A stretch of 64,000 nt of DNA. Source: Pseudohongiella spirulinae (GTDB taxonomy: Bacteria; Pseudomonadota; Gammaproteobacteria; Pseudomonadales; Pseudohongiellaceae). The notes under the pieces were generated by a model. It saw nothing but the letters and a program-made list of their open reading frames with translations. It did not search any database and was not told the origin of the DNA. The position numbers and the translations under genes are program-made. Positions 43,975 through 52,378 of the stretch are shown one piece after another. The first letter of the stretch is position 1. The number at the start of each line of letters is the position of its first letter. The stretch is from the NCBI RefSeq assembly GCF_001444425.1, contig NZ_CP013189.1, positions 2,356,001 to 2,420,000 on the forward strand. Direction: 5' to 3'.

Positions 43975-45279
43975 ATGTCAGAAGTCATCAGTTTAGTCGG
44001 CCTGGTCGGTGGCCTTGCCCTGCTTATTGTCATGACCCTGCGCGGCTGGAATTTGTTTATCAGCGCCCCTTTATGCGCTCTGCTGGTCGCTCTCACCAGC
44101 CGTATCCCGTTGTTTGCCGATGATGTCAATTTTGTCCAGAGCTACATGAGCGGGTTTACCGGATTCATTGCCTCATGGTTTTTTATGTTTCTGCTGGGAT
44201 CCATTTTTGGCAAATTCATGGAAGACACCGGGGCGGCTGACAGCGTCGCCGCATGGATCACCGGCCGACTGGGCAAACAGCGCGCCGTATTAGCCGTGGT
44301 TATTGCCTGCGCCGTGCTTACTTATGGCGGTGTCAGCCTGTTTGTTGTGGCCTTTGCGGTCTACCCCATGGCGCTGAGCCTGTTCAAAGAAGCCAATCTG
44401 CCCAGGCGGTTTATACCGGCAGCCCTGGCCTTCGGCTCGGTCACCTTTACCATGACCTCGGCCGGCTCACCGGAAATTCAGAACTGGATTCCGATGGAGT
44501 ATCTGGGCACCACACCTTATGCTGCCTGGGAAGTCAGTCTTGTTGTTGCGGTTTTTATGGCAGTATTTGGGTACTGGTGGCTGCAGCGCATCATCGCTAC
44601 CGCTGTTGGCCGGGGCGAACGATTTCTGGAACGCGCGTCAGACCCGACAGTCAGCGAACGCAATTTGCCGCATCCGCTGACTGGATTATTGCCGCTGTGC
44701 GTCGTACTTGGCCTGTCCTTTGTTTATCACGATTCACTGATGCAGAACGCGCTGATTGTCGCCCTGCTGGGTGGGGTTCTGTCGCTGACAATCATCAATT
44801 GGACCTATTTCAAGGATCTGCATGCCGCGCTGGGTCATGCCACCACTGGTGCACTGGTTGCAATCGGCAATACCGCAGCGGTTGTTGGATTTGGTGGCGT
44901 TGCGCGCACCACGCCAGCCTTTGATATGGCAGTGCTTGCCGTCACATCCTTACCCGGCAATGAATTGGTTGGCGCCGCGATTGCTGTCAGCGCCATTGCC
45001 GGACTGACCGGCTCCGCGTCGGGTGGCCAGGTTATCGCTTTACCGGCAGTCGCCCCGCACTATCTGGATCTGGGCGTTAATCCTGAGCAACTGCACCGGG
45101 TGGTGGCCATATCATCCGGCGCTTTAGACTCTCTGCCACACAACGGTTACGTGGTCACTACCATTCGTGGCATCTGCAACGAATCTCACAAAGATGCCTA
45201 TTGGGCCGTAGGCGCGGTCACTGTGGTCGTCCCGCTGCTGGGTCTCGCACTTGCCATACTGCTGTTCAATCTGTTCTGA
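43975..45279 (+). CDS. GntP-family permease
   Basis: A 434-residue inner-membrane transporter of the gluconate:H+ symporter (GntP) family with about 12 membrane helices. Visible family pieces are LRGWNLFISAPLCALLVAL near the N-terminus, MFLLGSIFGKFMEDTGAADSVA, GGVSLFVVAFAVYPMALSLF and the late GVARTTPAF ... ALDSLPHNGYVVTT. Members carry gluconate, other sugar acids, hydroxy acids or D-serine; here the neighbours suggest a carboxylate later activated by the adjacent acyl-CoA ligase. GAGAGGG precedes the ATG. The ligase gene starts 23 bases downstream. Confidence 0.9.
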   Translation: MSEVISLVGLVGGLALLIVMTLRGWNLFISAPLCALLVALTSRIPLFADDVNFVQSYMSGFTGFIASWFFMFLLGSIFGKFMEDTGAADSVAAWITGRLGKQRAVLAVVIACAVLTYGGVSLFVVAFAVYPMALSLFKEANLPRRFIPAALAFGSVTFTMTSAGSPEIQNWIPMEYLGTTPYAAWEVSLVVAVFMAVFGYWWLQRIIATAVGRGERFLERASDPTVSERNLPHPLTGLLPLCVVLGLSFVYHDSLMQNALIVALLGGVLSLTIINWTYFKDLHAALGHATTGALVAIGNTAAVVGFGGVARTTPAFDMAVLAVTSLPGNELVGAAIAVSAIAGLTGSASGGQVIALPAVAPHYLDLGVNPEQLHRVVAISSGALDSLPHNGYVVTTIRGICNESHKDAYWAVGAVTVVVPLLGLALAILLFNLF

Positions 45280-45302
45280 AAAAATTCCATGAGGAGTACG
45301 CA

Positions 45303-46925
45303 ATGCATGGCAATATGATGCGGTCGCCGTTGTTGATCATTGACCTGCTTGATCACGCACGTCGACAGCACCCGGAGCAGCAAGTTGTTTCCCGCCGCAT
45401 CGAGGGTGATCTGCACCGCAGTACCTATCGCGAAATCTGGCAGCGCAGTGCACAACTGGCCAATGCGCTGCAACAGCTGAACGTAAAACCTGGCGACCGC
45501 ATCGCCACACTGGCGTGGAACACCCATCGGCACATGGAGCTCTATTACGGCGTTTCTGGTATCGGCGCTATTCTGCATACCATCAACCCGCGATTGTTTC
45601 ACGAGCAGATTGCCTACATCATCAATCATGCCGAAGATCAGTTCATCTTTGTTGATCTCAGTTTTATTGCGATTCTGGAGAGCATTGCAGATCAGTTGCC
45701 TACGCTGAAAGGCATTGTTGTGATGACTGACCGCGCGCACATGCCTGACTGCGGACTTGACGGTCTGTACTGCTACGAAGATTTGCTGAACGCCCAGGAC
45801 GAGCATTACAACTGGCCGCTGCTCGATGAAAATACGGCTGCAGCGCTGTGCTATACATCAGGGACAACAGGCAATCCAAAAGGCGTGCTGTATTCGCACC
45901 GCGCCATGGTCCTGCATGCCCAGGCCACTGCGTCGCGCGAGCTGCTCGATTTGTCCAGGGACGCAGTGCTCATGCCCATGGTCGCCATGTACCACGCCGG
46001 AGCGTGGGGCGCCCCGTATGCAGCCCCATTAGTCGGCTGCAAACTGGTACTGCCCGGCGCCGGCATGGACGGCGCATCCATGGCCGAGCTGATTGAGCAG
46101 GAACAGGTCAACATCGGACTGGGTGTACCCACAGTCTGGCTGACCCTGCACAATTACTGGCTGGAACACGGTATTCGCAACACGTATCTGAAAAGGGTAT
46201 GCGTCGGCGGTGCAGCGTCACCACTTGGTATGGTGGCGCTTTATCACAAACACCATAATGTCTACTGGCAACCCATCTGGGGCATGACGGAAACCGGCCC
46301 CCTGGCCACCTCGCTGCCGCCCACGCCCGACGTCATGGCACTGCCGCTGGCCGAGCGTCATAAACTGCAGGCCACCGCCGGGCGCGCAGCTTTTAATGTC
46401 AACCTGGCAATCTTTGATGAAAACAACAATGCCCTGCCCCACGATGGCGTCACCTCAGGCGAGCTGAGAGTCCGGGGTCCGTGGATCTGCAGCAGCTATT
46501 ACAGAAACTCCGACATGAGTGCATTTCCCGATGGCTGGCTGGCAACCGGGGATATTGCCACCATCGATGCCAAGGGTTTTCTGCGCGTAGTTGACCGCAT
46601 TAAAGATGTTGTAAAAAGCGGTGGGGAATGGATAAGTTCGCTGGAAATAGAAAGCATCGTCAGTCAGCATGAGGCGGTCAGCGAATGCGCAGTTATCGGT
46701 GCAAAACATCAAAAATGGGACGAGCGGCCTGTATTGCTGGTGGTCAAAAACACAAATGCTGATATCGATGTAAAAGACATCAGCCGCTTTTTGGACGGGC
46801 GAATCGCACGCTGGTGGATGCCGGACCGGGTGATTTTTGTTGAATCCCTGCCCCGCACGGGCACAGGCAAAGTCCTTAAAAACGAACTGCGCGAGCAGTA
46901 TGGCACTATCTTACTGGAGAGTTAA
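45303..46925 (+). CDS. AlkK/DmdB-like acyl-CoA ligase
   Basis: A 540-residue ANL-superfamily ligase that should activate a carboxylic acid with ATP and CoA. The start is the ATG at 45303, behind GAGGAG; the frame also reads upstream into the permease gene, which is not coding in that frame. Signature pieces are YTSGTTGNPKGVLYSHR (P-loop, about residues 183-199), WGMTETGP, GWLATGDIATID, VDRIKDVVKSGGEWIS and a C-terminal PRTGTGKVLKNEL with the catalytic Lys. The N-terminal YYGVSGIGAILHTINPRL wording places it with medium-chain (AlkK) and methylthiopropionate (DmdB) ligases. Chain length preference is not predictable. Confidence 0.9.
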   Translation: MHGNMMRSPLLIIDLLDHARRQHPEQQVVSRRIEGDLHRSTYREIWQRSAQLANALQQLNVKPGDRIATLAWNTHRHMELYYGVSGIGAILHTINPRLFHEQIAYIINHAEDQFIFVDLSFIAILESIADQLPTLKGIVVMTDRAHMPDCGLDGLYCYEDLLNAQDEHYNWPLLDENTAAALCYTSGTTGNPKGVLYSHRAMVLHAQATASRELLDLSRDAVLMPMVAMYHAGAWGAPYAAPLVGCKLVLPGAGMDGASMAELIEQEQVNIGLGVPTVWLTLHNYWLEHGIRNTYLKRVCVGGAASPLGMVALYHKHHNVYWQPIWGMTETGPLATSLPPTPDVMALPLAERHKLQATAGRAAFNVNLAIFDENNNALPHDGVTSGELRVRGPWICSSYYRNSDMSAFPDGWLATGDIATIDAKGFLRVVDRIKDVVKSGGEWISSLEIESIVSQHEAVSECAVIGAKHQKWDERPVLLVVKNTNADIDVKDISRFLDGRIARWWMPDRVIFVESLPRTGTGKVLKNELREQYGTILLES

Positions 46926-46929
46926 TGCG

Positions 46930-48135
46930 ATGAATCAGTCATTCAAAGTGTTCTGCCAAATGATCGGTCTGGCAACAGTCTTGTCAGGCGCAGTCTGCTT
47001 AGCTGCTGCAGACGACAATTCAGTCGGACTGGTCAATAAACAGACCTTCAGCACACACGATTTTCAAACCTTCAACGGTTCAGAGATCCCTGTTGTGAAT
47101 ATTGGATGGGAAGCTTATGGGGAGCTGAATGCCAATAAAGACAATGTCATTCTGATTACCCATTTCTTCTCTGGCAACAGCCATGCCGCCGGCCGGTACA
47201 CCGAAGACGACGCTCTGCCCGGCTACTGGGACAGCATCATCGGGCCGGGCAAGGCCATCGACACCAACCGCTACTACGTCATCAGTTCCGACACACTGGT
47301 TAACCAGGAACCTCACAATCCATTGGTCACCACGACCGGTCCGGCCAGCATCAATCCGTCCACCGGCGAGCCGTACGGGCTGGACTTTCCGGTTGTCACC
47401 ATCCGCGACTTTGTCAATGTTCAAAAAGCCTTGCTGGACAGCCTGGGTATCAGCCGCCTGCACGCTGTCATAGGCGCTTCCATGGGCTCGCTGCAGGCCC
47501 TGGACTGGGCAACCGCCTACCCGGATTTCGTCGAACGCGTGATTTCCGTCATTGGCGGGGGCGCCGTAGATCCATGGACCATCGCCACACTGCAACAATG
47601 GGCCAATCCGATTCTGGCCGACCCCAACTGGAACAACGGCGATTACTATGGTGGCGAGGCGCCGCTGGCCGGACTGCGTCAGGCACTTGGCATGGTGACT
47701 TTACAGGCCATGCACCCATTGATGTTTAACCAGTTGTACGCCGCTAGTGGTCCGGGCGAATCCGCTCCCTTGCATGATATTCGCGCCAACTTCACCGTGG
47801 TGGATCAACTGAATGCCGCTGCAGATGCCAGGACCACCTTTGCCGATGCCAACCATGTGCTTTACCTGGTGCGCGCCAACCAGTTGTTTATGGCAGGTTT
47901 TTCCGAAAACCTGCGCGCTGGTCTGTCGCGGGTCAGCGCCAAGACATTATTCCTGCCGGCCAGCAATGATCTTTTGTTGCAGCCTTATCTGGCACGCACA
48001 GCGCATGAAACCCTTATGGAACTGGGTAAAACCAGCTATTATGAGGAGATTGACGGCCCCTGGGGGCATCTGGACGGAGTCTATCTGATTGACCAAAAGG
48101 CAGAGTTGATCGAGCAGTTCCTGTCCACGGACTGA
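46930..48135 (+). CDS. Exported MetX-like alpha/beta hydrolase
   Basis: A 401-residue alpha/beta-hydrolase of the homoserine O-acetyltransferase (MetX) family, but with an N-terminal Sec signal peptide (about residues 1-27, ending CLAAADD). It should therefore act in the periplasm, where no acetyl-CoA is available. The triad is visible: Ser184 in IGASMGSLQALDW, Asp in LPASNDLLL and His in GPWGHLDGVY. Typical MetX has GGSMGG at the elbow. I infer a hydrolase (esterase or amidase) and not a transferase. The start is ATG 46930, four bases after the ligase stop. It may release the acid used by the ligase. Confidence 0.85.
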   Translation: MNQSFKVFCQMIGLATVLSGAVCLAAADDNSVGLVNKQTFSTHDFQTFNGSEIPVVNIGWEAYGELNANKDNVILITHFFSGNSHAAGRYTEDDALPGYWDSIIGPGKAIDTNRYYVISSDTLVNQEPHNPLVTTTGPASINPSTGEPYGLDFPVVTIRDFVNVQKALLDSLGISRLHAVIGASMGSLQALDWATAYPDFVERVISVIGGGAVDPWTIATLQQWANPILADPNWNNGDYYGGEAPLAGLRQALGMVTLQAMHPLMFNQLYAASGPGESAPLHDIRANFTVVDQLNAAADARTTFADANHVLYLVRANQLFMAGFSENLRAGLSRVSAKTLFLPASNDLLLQPYLARTAHETLMELGKTSYYEEIDGPWGHLDGVYLIDQKAELIEQFLSTD

Positions 48136-48149
48136 CGCTGCCAAATCAC

Positions 48150-48239
48150 CACAAATTGTGACATTTTTGTATTAGAACTTGATCCTTTTGGCAATCAGGC
48201 ATAGCCTAGTACTACAGGCAATAAAATATTATAGTACTG
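48150..48239. promoter_or_regulatory. Control region of the molybdenum oxidoreductase operon with palindromes
   Basis: This AT-rich stretch upstream of the 2Fe-2S subunit gene contains CACAA-A-TTGTG (48150-48160), TAGTACTA (48207-48214) and a near copy TAGTACTG (48232-48239) centred 25 bases further on. TAGTACTA also forms the core of the palindrome at 43886-43899, suggesting one regulator for both operons. I could not fix the -10 and -35 elements. Confidence 0.45.
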
Positions 48240-48292
48240 AGTACAAAAAACCCGCCTCCATCAATCTTTAATAATAAATGGAGAATTCATCC

Positions 48293-48880
48293 GTGAACTC
48301 TAGACTGACCCGCAGACGATTTATCAAGGGCGTCATATTTTTCGGAGCTGCCGCATCCAGTGGCGCCGGATTTTATCTCGCATCGGCTGCTTCAAGACCT
48401 GCCGGTGGCGTAGAACGCCTGATCTCACTGAATGTCAATGGCCGAACGCGCCGCGTTGACGTGACTCCCCAGGAAACACTTGCTCATACCCTGCGCTACA
48501 AGCTGGGCCTGACGGGCACCAAGATCGGCTGCAATCGCGGCGAATGCGGAGCCTGCACCGTCACCGTTGACGACGTCACGCATTACGCATGCTCCATGCT
48601 GACACACTCGGTCAAGGATCGCGCCGTTGTAACAGTGGAGGGTTTGCGAGCCGCCGACGGCAGCCTGCATCCGGTACAACAGGCATTCATTGATGAGCTA
48701 AGCCCGCAATGTGGTTTCTGCACACCGGGACAGATCATGTCCGCTGTGGCGCTGCTGAAAACCAATCCGCGGCCGACTCGGGAGGAAGCCCGCCAGGCTC
48801 TGGCCGGCAACCTATGTCGCTGCGGCGCTTATGATCACTATCTGAATGGCGTGATGCGCGCCTCGGGGCAATTATCATGA
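48293..48880 (+). CDS. Tat-exported 2Fe-2S subunit of a xanthine-oxidase-family dehydrogenase
   Basis: The small electron-transfer subunit, carrying two [2Fe-2S] clusters. A twin-arginine signal (LTRRRFIKGVIFFGAAASS) leads the protein, so the folded complex is probably exported to the periplasm. The plant-ferredoxin-type ligands are in GCNRGECGACTVTVDD plus YACSM, and the second cluster ligands are in CGFCTPGQ and NLCRCGAYDHY. I favour GTG 48293, with GGAGA eight bases before it; ATG 48278 adds five residues. The next gene starts four bases inside its end. PaoA (YagT) of Escherichia coli has the same layout. Confidence 0.92.
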   Translation: MNSRLTRRRFIKGVIFFGAAASSGAGFYLASAASRPAGGVERLISLNVNGRTRRVDVTPQETLAHTLRYKLGLTGTKIGCNRGECGACTVTVDDVTHYACSMLTHSVKDRAVVTVEGLRAADGSLHPVQQAFIDELSPQCGFCTPGQIMSAVALLKTNPRPTREEARQALAGNLCRCGAYDHYLNGVMRASGQLS

Positions 48881-51315
48881 CATACAAGCACATAGGTAAA
48901 AACTTTACGCCACCGGATATCGAAGCCAAAGTCACCGGTACGGCGCGCTATGCAGAAGATTTCAAAAAAGAAGGCATGGTGTTCGCCCGACTGCTGACCA
49001 GCCCGCTGCCGGCTGGCCGGGTTGTCAGTATTGATTACTCAGAAGCTCTGGCAATGGAAGGCGTGGTAGGTATCCTGACTACCGAGGACCTGCCGCAGGC
49101 GGCCCCACCCGCAAACCCCCCGCTGGCATCCGATGTCATCGCCTATCTGGGACAGCCGATTCTCGCAATTGCGGCCGTGACAGAAGAGATTGCTGAGAAT
49201 GCCATTGAGAAAGTCCGGATCGAATTCGAACGTCGCCCGTTTGTTGTTGATCCCCTGGACACTCTGGTCGAAGGCGGCCCCAACCCCTATCCAAATGGTA
49301 ATACCCTGATTCGCAACGCCGCAGCAGCCGCAGCAGGCACAACTCAGTCCGGTACCGATGTCGGCGAGATCAAATGGTCTCGCGACGCCGTTGCCGCCTT
49401 CCGCGCCGGCCGCGAGCCGAGCAACGTGACCTGGGGAGATCAGTGGGAGTTTGGTGACCTGGATGCAGCCTTTGCTGAGTGCTCGGTCATCGTTGAAGAG
49501 CCATTTGTTACCATAGGCCAACCCCACCACGCGCTGGAACCGCGCAGCGGCATGGCATACTGGGAAAACGGTCGCTGCTACTTCCACGGTTCACTGCAGA
49601 GTCACACAATCGCTGTTGCTCCGCTGGCGGGCATGCTGGGCATTGACCCGGCCAATCTGGTCTTCATCAACGAATACACCGGCGGTGGTTTCGGCGGCAA
49701 GATCTTCCCGTATCCCATCATGGCTGTTACCGGCCATCTGGCCCGCAAGATCAATCGTCCGGTACAACTGCGCATAACCCGTGAAGAAGAATTTTACATC
49801 GGGCACGCGCGAGCTGGTATGCAGGGCCTCATGAAGCTGGGCCTGAAACCTGACGGGAAAGTTGGCGCAGTGGATGTCATCGTAATTGGTGATGCCGGTG
49901 CTGGCGGCGGGGCCAGTGGTTCTGGCGCTGCACGTTTCGTTTCACTGATGGTCCAGCCCGAAGCGATGCGCTTCCGTGGTGTATCACTGTATACCAACAC
50001 CTCACCTCGAGCCGCCCAGCGCGGGCCCGGTGAGAACGAGATGGCAACTGTGCTTGACCCGATTCTCGACAAAGCCATCAGACAGGCCGGACTGGACCGG
50101 GCACAGGTCAGAATCATGAATGCGCCCGACAGCAACGGCCTGATTGGCCCGCAGCGCGGGACCCTGACTGGCGCCTGGATGCCGCAGGCGATCGCTCAGG
50201 CGGCAGAGATGTTTGGCTGGGAAGAGAAAAGACAATTGTCCGGACGTCGAAACGGCAACAAGGTGACTGGCATTGGAATCGGTATGGGCTATCACTCTGC
50301 CGGTGCCAGCGGATATGACGGATTGTGCCGTATCGGCACGGACGGCAAACTGTACCTGCATACAGGTGTAGGCAACCTGGGCACCTACTCTTACGCTGCA
50401 GTCGTCCGAACGGCCGCAGAAGTGCTCAAGGTAGACTGGGAAAACTGTGAAATTGTTCGCGGCAATACCGATCTTCACCTGCCCTACAGCACTTTCCAGG
50501 CAGGCAGTAACACCATGTTCACCGAAGTGCGCACAAACTACGTAGCCGCGCAGGATGCATTGCGCAAACTGAAAGCGATTGCTGCCAGTGAGCTGGGTGG
50601 TGAACCTGACGACTACGATATTGACGGAGCGCGGGTGTTCCTGACCAGCAATCCGGACCAGGGTCTGACCTATGCCGAGGCGGCGCAACGTGCCGTGTCA
50701 ATGGGTGGCGAATATAGCGGTCAGCAGTATCCTGACGATCTGAATCCGGTCACCAAGCGTGCCGTAGAAGGTCTTGCCGGAACAGGGCTGATTGGTGTAG
50801 CCAAGGACTCTCGCCACAGCGGTACCGTCCCGGCATTCACTGTCGGCTTCATGGAAATCGAGCTCGATACCATGACCGGCAAATACGACATCCTCGATTA
50901 CACTGCCGTGGCAGATTGTGGCACCATCATTCACCCGATGGGCTTCCGCCAGAGCATGAACGGTGGTGGCGTATGGGGTGTTGGCCTGGCAGGCTACGAA
51001 CGTCTGGTGTATGACACCCAGAACGGACTGCCGGCCAACATCGGACTGTATCAGGCCAAGATTCCGACATTCCTGGATATCCCGCATGTTACCCACAGTG
51101 ATGCCACTAATATGGCTGACCCGCAAAGCCCGATGGGGTCACGCGGTGTGGGTGAGCCGGCACAAGGCAGCGCCTGCGCGGCACTTGCCAGTGCCATCTC
51201 TGATGCATTGGGACACCAGTTCAATCGCTACCCGGTTACCCCTGACATGATTGTGAATCACGTTGCAGGGCTGGATAGCTTCAATACCGGCGATCTGAAA
51301 TCGAATACATTCTGA
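48877..51315 (+). CDS. Molybdopterin-binding catalytic subunit, xanthine-oxidase family
   Basis: The 812-residue large subunit binds the molybdenum cofactor and the substrate, and should oxidise an aldehyde or N-heterocycle with water as oxygen donor. Seen are the N-terminal a/b hammerhead (about 15-130, VTGTARYAEDF), cofactor-binding GGGFGGKIFPYPI (about residues 268-280), PRAAQRGPGENE, and a C-terminal MGSRGVGEPAQGSACAAL with the catalytic-type Glu (GVGE). There is no signal peptide of its own, consistent with co-export on the Tat-tagged small subunit. It contains an Ala/Gly-rich insert (AAAAAGTTQSGTDVGEIKWS, about 148-168). The substrate is not assigned. Confidence 0.92.
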   Translation: MTYKHIGKNFTPPDIEAKVTGTARYAEDFKKEGMVFARLLTSPLPAGRVVSIDYSEALAMEGVVGILTTEDLPQAAPPANPPLASDVIAYLGQPILAIAAVTEEIAENAIEKVRIEFERRPFVVDPLDTLVEGGPNPYPNGNTLIRNAAAAAAGTTQSGTDVGEIKWSRDAVAAFRAGREPSNVTWGDQWEFGDLDAAFAECSVIVEEPFVTIGQPHHALEPRSGMAYWENGRCYFHGSLQSHTIAVAPLAGMLGIDPANLVFINEYTGGGFGGKIFPYPIMAVTGHLARKINRPVQLRITREEEFYIGHARAGMQGLMKLGLKPDGKVGAVDVIVIGDAGAGGGASGSGAARFVSLMVQPEAMRFRGVSLYTNTSPRAAQRGPGENEMATVLDPILDKAIRQAGLDRAQVRIMNAPDSNGLIGPQRGTLTGAWMPQAIAQAAEMFGWEEKRQLSGRRNGNKVTGIGIGMGYHSAGASGYDGLCRIGTDGKLYLHTGVGNLGTYSYAAVVRTAAEVLKVDWENCEIVRGNTDLHLPYSTFQAGSNTMFTEVRTNYVAAQDALRKLKAIAASELGGEPDDYDIDGARVFLTSNPDQGLTYAEAAQRAVSMGGEYSGQQYPDDLNPVTKRAVEGLAGTGLIGVAKDSRHSGTVPAFTVGFMEIELDTMTGKYDILDYTAVADCGTIIHPMGFRQSMNGGGVWGVGLAGYERLVYDTQNGLPANIGLYQAKIPTFLDIPHVTHSDATNMADPQSPMGSRGVGEPAQGSACAALASAISDALGHQFNRYPVTPDMIVNHVAGLDSFNTGDLKSNTF

Positions 51316-51325
51316 GGTTTAAACT

Positions 51326-52315
51326 ATGCCAGCTTATGACAATATGCCAGAAATGGACCTCTATCAGCCGGTACAGGTAGAGGACGCTTTAGCCCTCGCC
51401 TCACGTTTAGCTGATCGAGGGTGGTTGCTGGGCGGCGGCCAGGACACCTACGGGTGGATCAAGGATCGCGCCAAGCGTCCCGAAGCATTAATCGATCTTA
51501 ATGGAATCGAATCAATGCGCGGGATACGTGAGACCAGCAACGGAATCGAAATTGGGGCATTGACTACTTTGACTGAAGTAGCCAATAACTCACTGATCAA
51601 GGAACGCTACGCGTTGCTGGCCAAGGCCGCATCCGTGGTGGCCAGCCCACAGATCCGTAATGTCGGCACCATTGCCGGTAACGTGGCTCAGGACGTGCGC
51701 TGCTGGTACTACCGCCGCGGTCTGGACTGCTACCGTGCCGGTGGCAACCTTTGCTATGCAGATACTCCTGAAGCACAGAACCGCGAACACGCGTTGTTTA
51801 ATGCCAGCCGCTGTGTGGCAGTAACACCGAGTGACACAGCGCCCGCGCTGGTGGCACTTGAAGCCGAAATGGTCATAGCCCGTAACGGTGGTCAACGCGT
51901 GGTTGCAGCTGAGAACTTTTTTGTGGGCCCGGCGGTCGACATCGAGAACACCACTGTGCTGCGTGAAGGCGAAATCCTCACGGCTGTTCGGATCCCCGCC
52001 AAGTGGGCAAACGCTGAGTTCTACTATGAAAAAGTAGCAGATCGAAATGTCTGGGACTTTGCTCTGGTCAGTATTGCAGCCGCCATGCGCATTGAAGGCG
52101 GCAACATTGCCGACTCGAGACTGGTGTGCGGTGCTGTGGAGTGTACACCGCGTCGCCTGACTTCAGTTGAGCGTGCAATTCGTGGCCGCCCGCGTAATCA
52201 GGCTACTGCAGACATGGTTGCCGGTATGGCTGTTCAGGGCGCCAAGCCCCTCGCCCGTAATCACTACAAGATTCCAATGATGGATAATCTTGTTAAACGG
52301 GCACTGACCGCCTGA
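51326..52315 (+). CDS. FAD-binding subunit with four-cysteine [4Fe-4S]-type loop
   Basis: The 329-residue medium (CoxM-like) subunit carries FAD between the Fe-S clusters and the final acceptor. FAD motifs are LLGGGQDTYGWIKD (about 34-47) and the VGTIAGNVAQDV segment (113-124). Cysteines 126, 135, 143 and 163 form a loop like the [4Fe-4S] site of 4-hydroxybenzoyl-CoA reductase beta and PaoB, so an extra cluster is likely. GAGG precedes the ATG. Gene order is small-large-medium, while paoABC is small-medium-large. No XdhC/PaoD-type maturation chaperone follows. A strong terminator ends the operon. Confidence 0.92.
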   Translation: MPAYDNMPEMDLYQPVQVEDALALASRLADRGWLLGGGQDTYGWIKDRAKRPEALIDLNGIESMRGIRETSNGIEIGALTTLTEVANNSLIKERYALLAKAASVVASPQIRNVGTIAGNVAQDVRCWYYRRGLDCYRAGGNLCYADTPEAQNREHALFNASRCVAVTPSDTAPALVALEAEMVIARNGGQRVVAAENFFVGPAVDIENTTVLREGEILTAVRIPAKWANAEFYYEKVADRNVWDFALVSIAAAMRIEGGNIADSRLVCGAVECTPRRLTSVERAIRGRPRNQATADMVAGMAVQGAKPLARNHYKIPMMDNLVKRALTA

Positions 52316-52341
52316 TCGATAAACTGCTTGATAAATAAACT

Positions 52342-52378
52342 CCGGGCCGCATCCTACAGGTGCGGCCCGGAAATTTTT
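52342..52378 (+). terminator. Rho-independent terminator after the oxidoreductase operon
   Basis: A perfect 10-bp GC-rich stem (CCGGGCCGCA / TGCGGCCCGG) with a nine-base loop lies at 52342-52370, followed by AAATTTTT ending at 52378. The T-run reaches into the stop codon of the convergent ABC exporter gene. T-rich sequence on the other side means it may also stop leftward transcription. Confidence 0.88.

Noticed and set aside
48181-48214. Possible sigma54 promoter before the Mo oxidoreductase operon (GG...GC pattern)
   Set aside because: The spacing between the GG and GC elements does not fit the fixed 10-base distance of -24/-12 promoters.
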